A stretch of 64,000 nt of DNA from Silicimonas sp. (GTDB lineage Bacteria > Pseudomonadota > Alphaproteobacteria > Rhodobacterales > Rhodobacteraceae). Location: assembly GCA_022826385.1 (NCBI GenBank), contig JAJDUZ010000066.1, positions 1 to 64,000 of the forward strand, written 5' to 3'. This document shows positions 55,939 through 64,000 of this stretch, piece after piece (within the stretch, counting starts at the first letter, position 1; each line of letters starts with the position of its first letter). The translations under genes and the position numbers were made by a program. The notes beneath the pieces were generated by a model. That model was not told the origin of the DNA. It searched no databases and saw nothing but the letters and a program-made list of their open reading frames with translations.

Positions 55939-56274
55939 CTAGCCGCCTTCGCCCGCGGTTTCCGAGAAGAGTTCCATCTTGCCTTCCTTGCCGTCCATTT
56001 CGTCAGCAGTTGGCAAAGGATCCTTCTTGGTGATGATCACCGGCCACTCTTCCGAGTACTTCCGGTTGAACTCGACCCACTTCTCCATATCCGGTTCGGT
56101 ATCGGGCCGAATGGCATCTGCCGGGCATTCCGGTTCGCAGACACCGCAATCGATGCATTCGTCGGGGTGGATCACCAGCATGTTCTCACCCTCATAGAAA
56201 CAATCCACGGGGCAAACCTCGACACAGTCGGTGTATTTGCAGGCGATACAATTGTCGGTGACGACATAGGTCAT
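55939..56274 (-). CDS. fdxA: Ferredoxin FdxA (7Fe type)
   Basis: [55 protein letters not shown]. Confidence 0.95.
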   Translation of the reverse strand: MTYVVTDNCIACKYTDCVEVCPVDCFYEGENMLVIHPDECIDCGVCEPECPADAIRPDTEPDMEKWVEFNRKYSEEWPVIITKKDPLPTADEMDGKEGKMELFSETAGEGG

Positions 56275-56324
56275 GCGGGTCTCTCACGAAGCTCAACGGC
56301 GGAGAGGTAACCCGCCCGCCCCGG

Positions 56325-56693
56325 TCATTCAAGCGGGCCGTGCTTGGAAAGACGCGCGTTGCGACGATCTTTCTTGCTGGGGCGGCCTGTTCTCTCGATC
56401 GAGGCTTGGGCGGGACGCTCTTCTTCGGGGGGCGTCAGATCGGTGTAAAGCGTTTGGGCTTCGGGGGCTGGACCGCGCCGTGTTGCCAGAGCTTCGACCC
56501 GGATCACGCGGATGCGGCGGGCTTGCGGGAAGGTCAACGTGACGCCCGTGCGCAGCGCATGCGCGGGTTTCGAAACGCGGGTGCCATCCACGCGAACGTT
56601 GCCACCCGAGACCAGCTTGGTTGCAAGGCTGCGTGTCTTGAAAAACCGCGCATGCCAAAGCCACTGGTCCAGACGTTGGGTTTCGTCGCTCAT
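56325..56693 (-). CDS. RNA-binding S4 domain-containing protein
   Basis: QRLDQWLWHARFFKTRSLATKLVSGGNVRVDGTRVSKPAHALRTGVTLTF. Confidence 0.92.
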   Translation of the reverse strand: MSDETQRLDQWLWHARFFKTRSLATKLVSGGNVRVDGTRVSKPAHALRTGVTLTFPQARRIRVIRVEALATRRGPAPEAQTLYTDLTPPEEERPAQASIERTGRPSKKDRRNARLSKHGPLE

Positions 56694-56710
56694 GTGGTCA
56701 CACGAGCGGG

Positions 56711-56756
56711 CGGAAACTTTGAAAGTTTCCGGTCCGATTTCTTGCCAAGAAATCGG
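56711..56756. repeat. Composite double-hairpin repeat, copy B
   Basis: CGGAAACTTT-G-AAAGTTTCCG then GT then CCGATTTCTT-GCC-AAGAAATCGG; perfect 10-bp arms. Confidence 0.75.
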
Positions 56757-56765
56757 CGCCCCGCA

Positions 56766-59507
56766 TCAATCCGAGTTCGTCTTCAAACCCATCAGCGCCT
56801 GAGCGAACGGGTTGTCGGGATCGATCTTGTCCTTCTTCTGCGGTCTGGCTTCGAAGCTGCGAGGCTTGTTGCCCCCGTCGCGGCGTGGTTTGCCCTTGCC
56901 CTTCGGCTTGCCGTCGCGTTTGCCCTGCGGCTTGCCTTTGCGCTGCTGGTTTGCACCGCGATTGCCCGCCCATGTAAACGTATAGAACACCTCGATACGA
57001 TCTTCTGGCTCGGCATCGCCTGTTTCGGCTTCGGGTGTCGCAGAGACATCTTCCGGGATCGGGTTCGCGGGTGCGTCCTCTGATTGCGGCTCGGTTTCGG
57101 CAGGCGGCGTTGCCGCTTCGGTAGAGACCGGCTTTTCACGCTCGCCGCGCTCGGCCTTGTAGCCCAGTCCTTCCATCAGGTTGGCGAACTGCTCCAGGGT
57201 CATGCCCGTGATCGAGAGCATGTCCGGGTTGGCTTCGAACCCGCCCCGGCTGTCTTCCGACCGCACGAGATCGGCCAGACGTTCCAGCATATCGATCCGA
57301 ATGGCGCGGTCTCCGGCAGGCTTGTAGCCCGACATCAGGTAAATCTGCGCTTCGATCCCGTTGATATGCGGGATGGTCACCAAGCCGGGCGGCGGGCTTT
57401 CGGGAAACTCGTCGGCGCCATTGGCCAGCGACCAAAGCACCAGACGCAGCCGGGTCGGCGCGGGCTTCAACAGGGCCTGCATGAAAATGGTGAATTGGCC
57501 AAAGCGAATGCCGTGCTTCCGCAGCAGGCCACGCGCATCCTGATCCAGGTTCTTCACGTCTTGCGCCACGTCGCGGCGGTCGATGATCCCCATCGCCTCG
57601 ACCATCCGGAAGCCAAAGCCACGCGCCATGCCGGTCAGGGCCTCGTCCTTCTGGATGTCCAAAAGCGGCTCGAACAGCGAAGCGATCTTGCGGTCAATGA
57701 AGTGCTGCAAGCGGCGTTGCACCTTGTCCGCCACTTCTGTGCCGGCTTCTTCGTCGACAAAAGCAACAGCGCGCGGCTTCATCGGGTCATCGCCCGCGAC
57801 CAGCTTGCCGATGGCATGCTCGCCCCACATGAGGCCGCCCTGTTCGGTAAAGTCCATCTCCGTGTCCGGCGCGTTATAGAACCGGTCGGCGCGCAGGTGG
57901 AATTCCGGTTGCAGTGCCGCCGTTGCGGCCGCTTTCAGCGTCTTGGCTTCATCGCCGGTGGCGCTGGCATCCTGATGGAACCGGAACCCCTCCAGACGGC
58001 CGACGAATTGTCCTTCGACCGTAACTTCACCATTCTCGTTCACTTCGGCCACAAGAGCCTCCTTTTGCTTCAACCGCCGAAGCAGAACACTGGTCCGCCG
58101 GTCGACAAATCTTTGGGTCAGAGCCTCGTGGAGCGCATCTGACAGGCGGTCTTCTACCGCGCGCGTCTCGTCCCGCCAATGGTCTTCGTCACGCGTCCAC
58201 CCTTTCCGTTGTGCCACATAGGTCCATGTGCGCACAAAGGCGAGCCGTTTCGACAGCGTATCGATATCGCCATCGGTGCGGTCGATGCGCTTGATCTGAC
58301 GGGCCAGCCAGTCTTCCGGGACTTCACTGTGCTCGTGCAGGAAGCCGAAAATCGCGGTCAGCAAGCTGGCGTGTTCCTGGTGGCTGATGCCGCGAAAGTC
58401 GGGAATGCGGCACACATCCCATAACAAACGCACCGACGCACCATCACTGGCGCGGGCGCGTGTTTCGGCGTCCTCGCCCAGCGTTTTCAGCGCAATCAGG
58501 TCGTCCGCCTCGCGGGCACGCACCACCTGTTCCAGTGTTGGTGTGGCTTCAAGCGAGTGGATCAGGCGATCGATGCTGCCGAATTCCAGATCGGAGTTGC
58601 GCCATTGCAGCTTTTTCAGGGGCGTGAAGCTGTGCGAGGTGATCGCCTCGACCACGCGGTCATCCAGCGGCGGGGCTTCGCCGGTGACACCGAAGGTCCC
58701 ATCGCGCTGAAACCGCCCCGCACGCCCGGCGATCTGGGCCAGTTCATTCGGCTGAAGATCGCGCATGCGGCGGCCGTCGAACTTCCGGAGCCCGGAAAAC
58801 GCGACATGGTTGATTTCAAGGTTCAGCCCCATCCCGATCGCGTCCGTTGCGACCAGATAGTCGACATCGCCGTTCTGATACATGTCGACCTGCGCATTGC
58901 GGGTGCGTGGGCTGAGCGCGCCCATCACCACCGCGGCTCCGCCCTTCTGGCGGCGAAGAAGCTCGGCCACGGCATAGACGTTGTCGACCGAGAAGCCGAC
59001 GATTGCGGCGCGTGGGGTCATCCGACTGATCTTCTTCGAGCCGGAGTAGCTGAGGGTCGAGAACCTCTCTCGGCGCTGGAATTGCGCACCGGGGACAAGT
59101 GCGTTGATAACACCACGCATGGTGTCAGAGCCCATGAAGATGGTTTCGTGCAATCCGCGCGCGTGCAGCAGGCGTTCGGTAAAGACATGCCCGCGCTCGG
59201 GGTCGGCACAAAGCTGGATCTCGTCAACGGCGAGGAAGTCCACACCCATGCCTTCGGGCATCGCCTCGGTCGTGCAGACCCAGTATTGCGTTCGGGGTGG
59301 GACAATACGCTCTTCCCCGGTCACAAGGGCCACGACAGAAGGGCCGCGTACGGCGACGATGCGGTCATAGACCTCGCGCGCCAGCAATCGCAGCGGCAGG
59401 CCGATGATCCCGGTCCGGTGCCCCAGCATCCGTTCGATGGCGTAATGTGTCTTGCCGGTATTGGTCGGTCCGAGGACCGCCGTCACACGGCCTTGTGTCT
59501 GGGACAT
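56766..59507 (-). CDS. Helicase-related protein (Suv3-like DExH RNA helicase)
   Basis: VTAVLGPTNTGKTHYAIERMLGHRTGIIGLPLRLLAREVYD; VDEIQLCADPERGHVFTERLL; DAIGMGLNLEINHVAFSGLRKFDG; IAGRAGR. Confidence 0.92.
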   Translation of the reverse strand: MSQTQGRVTAVLGPTNTGKTHYAIERMLGHRTGIIGLPLRLLAREVYDRIVAVRGPSVVALVTGEERIVPPRTQYWVCTTEAMPEGMGVDFLAVDEIQLCADPERGHVFTERLLHARGLHETIFMGSDTMRGVINALVPGAQFQRRERFSTLSYSGSKKISRMTPRAAIVGFSVDNVYAVAELLRRQKGGAAVVMGALSPRTRNAQVDMYQNGDVDYLVATDAIGMGLNLEINHVAFSGLRKFDGRRMRDLQPNELAQIAGRAGRFQRDGTFGVTGEAPPLDDRVVEAITSHSFTPLKKLQWRNSDLEFGSIDRLIHSLEATPTLEQVVRAREADDLIALKTLGEDAETRARASDGASVRLLWDVCRIPDFRGISHQEHASLLTAIFGFLHEHSEVPEDWLARQIKRIDRTDGDIDTLSKRLAFVRTWTYVAQRKGWTRDEDHWRDETRAVEDRLSDALHEALTQRFVDRRTSVLLRRLKQKEALVAEVNENGEVTVEGQFVGRLEGFRFHQDASATGDEAKTLKAAATAALQPEFHLRADRFYNAPDTEMDFTEQGGLMWGEHAIGKLVAGDDPMKPRAVAFVDEEAGTEVADKVQRRLQHFIDRKIASLFEPLLDIQKDEALTGMARGFGFRMVEAMGIIDRRDVAQDVKNLDQDARGLLRKHGIRFGQFTIFMQALLKPAPTRLRLVLWSLANGADEFPESPPPGLVTIPHINGIEAQIYLMSGYKPAGDRAIRIDMLERLADLVRSEDSRGGFEANPDMLSITGMTLEQFANLMEGLGYKAERGEREKPVSTEAATPPAETEPQSEDAPANPIPEDVSATPEAETGDAEPEDRIEVFYTFTWAGNRGANQQRKGKPQGKRDGKPKGKGKPRRDGGNKPRSFEARPQKKDKIDPDNPFAQALMGLKTNSD

Positions 59508-59571
59508 GAGAGGGAAACGAGATGTTGCAAAGCTGCCCCGGGTTAAAGCGGCTTGGCTTCGGTGCAGCAAG

Positions 59572-59616
59572 CGATTTCTTGCAAAGAAATCGGAACGGAA
59601 AATGGTCATTTTCCGT
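59572..59616. repeat. Composite double-hairpin repeat, copy C
   Basis: CGATTTCTT-GCA-AAGAAATCG then GA then ACGGAAAATG-GT-CATTTTCCGT; perfect arms. Confidence 0.75.
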
Positions 59617-59643
59617 CCCCCTCCAGATCGCTAGGGTCGCAGC

Positions 59644-60570
59644 ATGACCCAAGACCGTCCTGTCCTTGGCATCCTTCTGATGCTTGGCTTCTGCATTGCC
59701 GCGCCAATGGGCGATGCATTGGCCAAGCTTTTGGGCGAGACGATGGACGTGGCCCAGCTTGTGGCGATCCGAATGGGGTTGCAGGTGCTGCTTCTGGCGC
59801 CAATCGTGGTGTTCGCCGCCATCCCGTTGGCCATGTCGCGCCGAGACATCGGTCTGTCAGCCGTCCGGGCGTTTCTTCACATATTGGGGATCGGCATGAT
59901 GTTCCTGTCGCTGCGGTACTTGCCGCTGGCGGATGCCGTGGCAATCGCCTTCGTGATGCCGTTTATCATGCTGATCCTTGGTCACTATGTGCTGGGGGAG
60001 GAGGTTGGACGCCGCCGCATCCTGGCCTGTTGCGTGGGCTTCATCGGCACCTGTCTGGTCATGCAGCCCAGCTTTGCCGAGGTGGGCTGGCCAGCCTTGC
60101 TGCCCCTAGGTGTTGCCCTCGATTTCGCGCTCTTCATGCTGGTGACACGCCAATTGGCGCGCTCGGTTGATCCGATAGCCCTGCAAATGGTCTCGGGCTT
60201 GTTCGCCTGCTTGATCGTGCTGCCTTTGCTGCCCCTGCTGGCAGGCGTGCCCGGCTTTGGTGTGATCTGGCCAGACACTATCGGTTGGGGGCTGGCGATC
60301 CTGATGGGAGCGCTGGGAACGATCGCGCATCTCTTGATGACATGGGCGCTGCGGTTCGCGCCTTCGGCGACTTTGGCGCCGATGCAATACCTGGAAATCC
60401 CGATGGCCGCCTTGCTGGGATGGTTGATTTTCAAGGAATTTCCCAATGGGCTTGCATTCGTCGGGATCTGTGTGACGATTGCCGCCGGACTTTACATCAT
60501 CCTGCGCGAACGACAGGTCAGCCGGTCAGCGCCTGCAGCACCGTCGGAAGTGCCTCCGCCGGCAGTATGA
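59644..60570 (+). CDS. DMT (EamA) family transporter
   Basis: About 10 TM; APMGDALAKLLGETMDVAQLVAIRMGLQVLLLAP; APMQYLEIPMAALLGWLIFKEFPNGLAFVGICVTIAAGLYII. Confidence 0.9.
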   Translation: MTQDRPVLGILLMLGFCIAAPMGDALAKLLGETMDVAQLVAIRMGLQVLLLAPIVVFAAIPLAMSRRDIGLSAVRAFLHILGIGMMFLSLRYLPLADAVAIAFVMPFIMLILGHYVLGEEVGRRRILACCVGFIGTCLVMQPSFAEVGWPALLPLGVALDFALFMLVTRQLARSVDPIALQMVSGLFACLIVLPLLPLLAGVPGFGVIWPDTIGWGLAILMGALGTIAHLLMTWALRFAPSATLAPMQYLEIPMAALLGWLIFKEFPNGLAFVGICVTIAAGLYIILRERQVSRSAPAAPSEVPPPAV

Positions 60571-61177
60571 CAAGACAGCCCCGCGTCTTGAACGAAAGCG
60601 TCACTGGCCCTGTCACCCGGTTCGAGGTTCCGATGCGCCCGTCAGGCTCAAGGACAAGGCCGTCAATCGGCCATTCAAGGCCGCTGGATGTGCCTTCGAC
60701 GGCGCACATCGGGAAGAGAGACAGGCGCAACCCCATCGCGAGATCAAGCGAGAGGTGTGTCGGCGCGGCGAAAATCACGTCTTCCTCGCCAAGAATTATG
60801 ACCGGAGCGCCGTCGTGCTGCACCAATTCAGACAAGACCGCCAAAGTGTGATCGACCCGGGCCGCGGTGAAGCCGGTTGCCAGAATGAACGGAGCCTCAA
60901 TGTTCGTTAAGCATTTGTTGAAATCTGTGCTGTCTTGCTCGGCGACATGAACAAAGCGCGTTTCTGGCAAGGCGCTCCGGGTCTCGGATGTCAGCGAATC
61001 GAAGTCGCCAACAACGGCAATCGGCGAAAACCCGAAGCTGACACACTCATTTGCACCGCCATCCGCCGCCACCAGATCGGGTGCATGTTCCATCAATTTT
61101 TGCACGGCCGCCTTGCTGGGCGCCCCGCCACCAACCAGAGTAACCCCCCGAGAGGATTGAACATTGCCGTCCGTCAT
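60518..61177 (-). CDS. Thiamine diphosphokinase
   Basis: VGGGAPSKAAVQKLMEHAPDLVAADGGANECVSFGFSPIAVVGDFDSLTSETRS; DSTDFNKCL; overlaps the DMT gene end by 53 bp. Confidence 0.9.
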   Translation of the reverse strand: MTDGNVQSSRGVTLVGGGAPSKAAVQKLMEHAPDLVAADGGANECVSFGFSPIAVVGDFDSLTSETRSALPETRFVHVAEQDSTDFNKCLTNIEAPFILATGFTAARVDHTLAVLSELVQHDGAPVIILGEEDVIFAAPTHLSLDLAMGLRLSLFPMCAVEGTSSGLEWPIDGLVLEPDGRIGTSNRVTGPVTLSFKTRGCLVILPAEALPTVLQALTG

Positions 61178-61317
61178 ACTGGACTGTCCCCGAATCTCTT
61201 GCCAAACGCCACAATTCTGACCCGAAAAAATCTTGCGATTTCCCCATATCCGTTCCTATTTTCGGTCGCCCGTTTGGTAAACACATTGTTGAAGAATGGG
61301 AGAAAGCGATCTCGCCG

Positions 61318-62922
61318 ATGACGAACGGTTCGACGAAAATCCTTACGGTGTCCTATGGAACCTTCAGCTGCACGCTGGAGGGCTTTGACGATCCTTTGGG
61401 GTCGATGCGTGAAATGGCGGAGTATTTCCGCGACCTTGCAGCCGATGATCGCTATTTCGGAGCCGAGCCTCCGACGCCCGATGTCGAAATGCTCCAGCGG
61501 ATTGCCGAGAAGGAAGTTCAGCGCCGCGTCGAGGCCCGTGTGACGGATACAGGGGTTGCCCTTGTTGCCGCCGATCCCGGACCGACGCCTCCCCCTGCAT
61601 CCGAAGCGCCGACTGCGCCCAAGCCGGATGCACAGCAAGACACGGCAGCTGCCGCCAAAGACCCAGGCACGTCCGGGCCGCTCACCTATGATGATGACTT
61701 TCTGATGGCCGACGAGCCTGAGGATGTCTTGCCGGTCGATCCCGACGCCCAGCTTGCCGTTGACGGCCCGGCCGAGAGCGTGGCCGAGAAGCTGCGCCGC
61801 ATTCGCGCCGTGGTCTCGCGCAACATGGAACTCGAGCACGAAGCGGCACGGCAGGAGCAGTCTCCGAATGCAGGCAACCCGGATTTGCGGGATCGCGCGC
61901 TCAGCGAGACCATCCAGCAGATTCAGGCCGACATTTCCGGGGACGAAGCCGATGCGGCTGCCGAGGTCATTTCTGCTGCGTCCACGCTTGCCGGCGATGA
62001 TGATACGGAAGACGAACCTGCGGATGTGGCGATAATCAGTTCCGACTGGGATTTCGAACCCGAGCTTTTGAACACGTCTGCCGAGGATGACACTGCTGAA
62101 GATGCGTCTCAGGCTGGTGTGAGCGAGGATGCGAAGAACGACGCAACCGCAGCAGAGAAGGCGTGGGACGACGCCGAAGACACTCCGAAGAAGGCGCGCA
62201 CCGTCTCCGAGATGCTTGGCAATGTAAGCGAGCGTGTTGCCGACGTGTCTGACGATGACGACACGTCCGAGTTTCCGTCTGCCACGTCGCGCACTCTGTC
62301 GCCCGAACCCGAAGCCGATGTCGGCCGCTTGCTGAGCGAGACCGACACCAAGCTGAACGACAATGAAACCGTGCGCCGCCGTCGCGTGATCTCGCAGATG
62401 CGCGCAGCGGTCGCGGCTACCAAGGCCGACCGGCTCGTCTCGCGGCAGGTTACACGCGAAGAACAGGAAGAGGCCGAGAAGAACCCGTACAGGGAAGATC
62501 TTTCGGAAGCTGTTGAAGAGGGTCCGCAGCCTGACACACCAGCCGAGGCCGACGCGGCTGCCGTTTCGTCACCGCCTTTAGTCTTGGTGTCATCGCAACG
62601 GATCGATTCCGAACCTGTGGCCCCCGAGAGCGCGGACGCTGCAGAGTTCGCGGCACAGGTTGGGGCAAAAGAACTGCCCGAGCTGATGGAAGCAGCGGCG
62701 GCCTATGCGATTTTCTCGGAAGGCCAGCCATCGTTCACGCGGCCCGAAATCATGCAAATGGTGACCCGCATGGACCCGTCGCTGGAAATGTCGCGCGAGG
62801 ACAGCCTGCGCTCGTTCGGTCAGTTGCTGCGGGAAGGCAAGTTCAAGAAGCTGGAACGTGGTCAATTCACCATCGATCAGGCCACGAAGTATCACCCGGA
62901 TCAGCGGGCCGCCGGAACCTGA
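61318..62922 (+). CDS. Large acidic protein of unknown function
   Basis: 534 aa; ordered-looking N-terminus (KILTVSYGTFSCTLEGFDDPLGSMREMAEYFRDLAADDRYFGAEPP), long Asp/Glu/Ala-rich middle, ordered-looking C-terminus (LPELMEAAAAYAIFSEGQPSFTRPEIMQMVTRMDP). Confidence 0.8.
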   Translation: MTNGSTKILTVSYGTFSCTLEGFDDPLGSMREMAEYFRDLAADDRYFGAEPPTPDVEMLQRIAEKEVQRRVEARVTDTGVALVAADPGPTPPPASEAPTAPKPDAQQDTAAAAKDPGTSGPLTYDDDFLMADEPEDVLPVDPDAQLAVDGPAESVAEKLRRIRAVVSRNMELEHEAARQEQSPNAGNPDLRDRALSETIQQIQADISGDEADAAAEVISAASTLAGDDDTEDEPADVAIISSDWDFEPELLNTSAEDDTAEDASQAGVSEDAKNDATAAEKAWDDAEDTPKKARTVSEMLGNVSERVADVSDDDDTSEFPSATSRTLSPEPEADVGRLLSETDTKLNDNETVRRRRVISQMRAAVAATKADRLVSRQVTREEQEEAEKNPYREDLSEAVEEGPQPDTPAEADAAAVSSPPLVLVSSQRIDSEPVAPESADAAEFAAQVGAKELPELMEAAAAYAIFSEGQPSFTRPEIMQMVTRMDPSLEMSREDSLRSFGQLLREGKFKKLERGQFTIDQATKYHPDQRAAGT

Positions 62923-62935
62923 CTTGTGAATCAAA

Positions 62936-62958
62936 CTGGACCTAGGGTATAGGTCCAG
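62936..62958. promoter_or_regulatory. Perfect palindrome CTGGACCTA-GGGTA-TAGGTCCAG upstream of the MocR-type regulator
   Basis: 9-bp perfect arms, 4 nt before the ATG at 62963. Confidence 0.65.
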
Positions 62959-62962
62959 TTTT

Positions 62963-64000
62963 ATGGCGGTATCAGAAGAAACCTTCTTTCTCGACCCTTC
63001 CTTCGAAGGCACGTTGCAACAGCAAATCCAATCGCTGGTGGCCGAGGGCATTTTGTCCGGGCGCTTGCGATCGGGCGAGAAACTGCCCTCAACGCGGCGC
63101 TTGGCGCGCCATTTGGGGATCAGCCGGATCACTGTAACACTGGCCTATACCGAGCTTCAGGCGGATGATTACATCATCTCGAAGGGGCGCTCGGGTTACT
63201 ACGTGTCTCCGAATGCGCCGCAACCCCGTCTGACAGGGCAACCCATTGAGGATACCGGGAATGTCGACTGGGATGCGTTCCTTGGCACCCGCTTTTCCGA
63301 TGCCGAGTTGTTCCGGAAGCCGGCTGATTGGCAAAGCTATCGCTATCCGTTCATCTATGGGCAGGCCGACGCCTCGCTGTTCGATCACGCAAACTGGCGG
63401 CTTTGCGCGCTGCAAGCCTTGGGTCTGCGGGATTTCGAAGCGATGACCACGGACTATTTCGAGCGCGACGACCCGCGTCTGGTCGAGTTCATCGCGCGCC
63501 ACTCATTGCCGCGCCGGGGCATTCTTGCCGCACCGGACGAAATCCTTGTGACGCTGGGGGCGCAGAATGCGCTTTGGCTGGCCGCCGAAGTGCTGCTGGG
63601 GCCGGGCCGGACGGCGGTGATCGAAAGCCCATGCTATCCCGGTCTCAGCACGATCCTCGGCCGCCGCGGCGGTACCGTGCTGCCGGTGCCCGTTGATGCC
63701 GGTGGACTGCCTGTCGAGGCCATTCCGAAAGAAACGGATGTCGTCTTCACGACACCAAGCCACCACTGCCCAACATCCGTAACCATGCCGCTTGAACGGC
63801 GTCGGGCCTTGCTGGCGCAGGCCGAAGCCGACAACTTTCTGGTTGTCGAGGATGACTATGAATTCGAGATGTCGTTCCTGACACCGCCTTCGCCCGCCCT
63901 GAAATCGCTCGACAAGGAAGGCCGGGTCATTCACATCGGCTCGTTCTCGAAGTCGCTCTTCCCGGGCCTGCGTCTTGGCTACATCGTGGGCTCGCGCGCT
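62963..64000 (+). CDS. MocR-type GntR/aminotransferase fusion regulator (PdxR/TauR-like), 3' end outside the window
   Basis: MAVSEETFFLDPSFEGTLQQQIQSLVAEGILSGRLRSGEKLPSTRRLARHLGISRITVTLAYTELQADDYIISKGRSGYYVS (wHTH) followed by an aminotransferase fold (LVTLGAQNALWLAAEVLLGPGRTAVIESPCYPG...VVEDDYEFEMSF...IGSFSKSLFPGLRLGYIVG). Confidence 0.92.
   Translation, partial: MAVSEETFFLDPSFEGTLQQQIQSLVAEGILSGRLRSGEKLPSTRRLARHLGISRITVTLAYTELQADDYIISKGRSGYYVSPNAPQPRLTGQPIEDTGNVDWDAFLGTRFSDAELFRKPADWQSYRYPFIYGQADASLFDHANWRLCALQALGLRDFEAMTTDYFERDDPRLVEFIARHSLPRRGILAAPDEILVTLGAQNALWLAAEVLLGPGRTAVIESPCYPGLSTILGRRGGTVLPVPVDAGGLPVEAIPKETDVVFTTPSHHCPTSVTMPLERRRALLAQAEADNFLVVEDDYEFEMSFLTPPSPALKSLDKEGRVIHIGSFSKSLFPGLRLGYIVGSRA

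Noticed and set aside
1-64000. CRISPR arrays, tRNA/rRNA genes, prophage or IS elements
   Set aside because: No regularly spaced direct repeats, cloverleaf-like sequences, integrase/transposase or phage structural ORFs noticed on reading; a tRNAscan/Infernal run would be needed to be certain.

Overview
This 64-kb window is a gene-dense, high-GC alphaproteobacterial chromosome segment. Gene content and order look like Rhodobacteraceae / Roseobacter group. I saw no rRNA, tRNA, CRISPR array, prophage or transposase. Main blocks: (1) kbl (partial), alkB-type alkane hydroxylase, mutY, DUF721, DsbA-like, lpxK, waaA-like, DUF4170, phosphoesterase, aquaporin. (2) A periplasmic formate dehydrogenase locus (8.6-20.2 kb): ferredoxin-like protein, DUF3305, DUF3306, TorD-like chaperone, small Tat protein, FdhA, FdhB, a TPR protein, cytochrome b subunit, a WD40-cytochrome c fusion and two tiny membrane ORFs. 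A tandem GGTCA-N5-TGACC palindrome pair precedes it. (3) A puuD/puuA/puuB-like glutamyl-polyamine cluster. (4) An RpoE-ChrR singlet-oxygen locus divergent from a five-gene operon, with sigma-E-like promoters visible. (5) XRE/MmyB and LysR regulators with clear palindromic operators, a DUF1127 gene and an ATP-dependent DNA ligase. (6) A Tat-targeted peptide-type ABC transporter. (7) rsmB-like, heparinase, purH, lspA, two M16 peptidases, carD, fdxA, an Suv3-like helicase, thiamine diphosphokinase and a MocR/TauR-like regulator (partial). The most unusual items are the accessory genes and operator pair of the formate dehydrogenase locus, and a family of three composite double-hairpin intergenic repeats.
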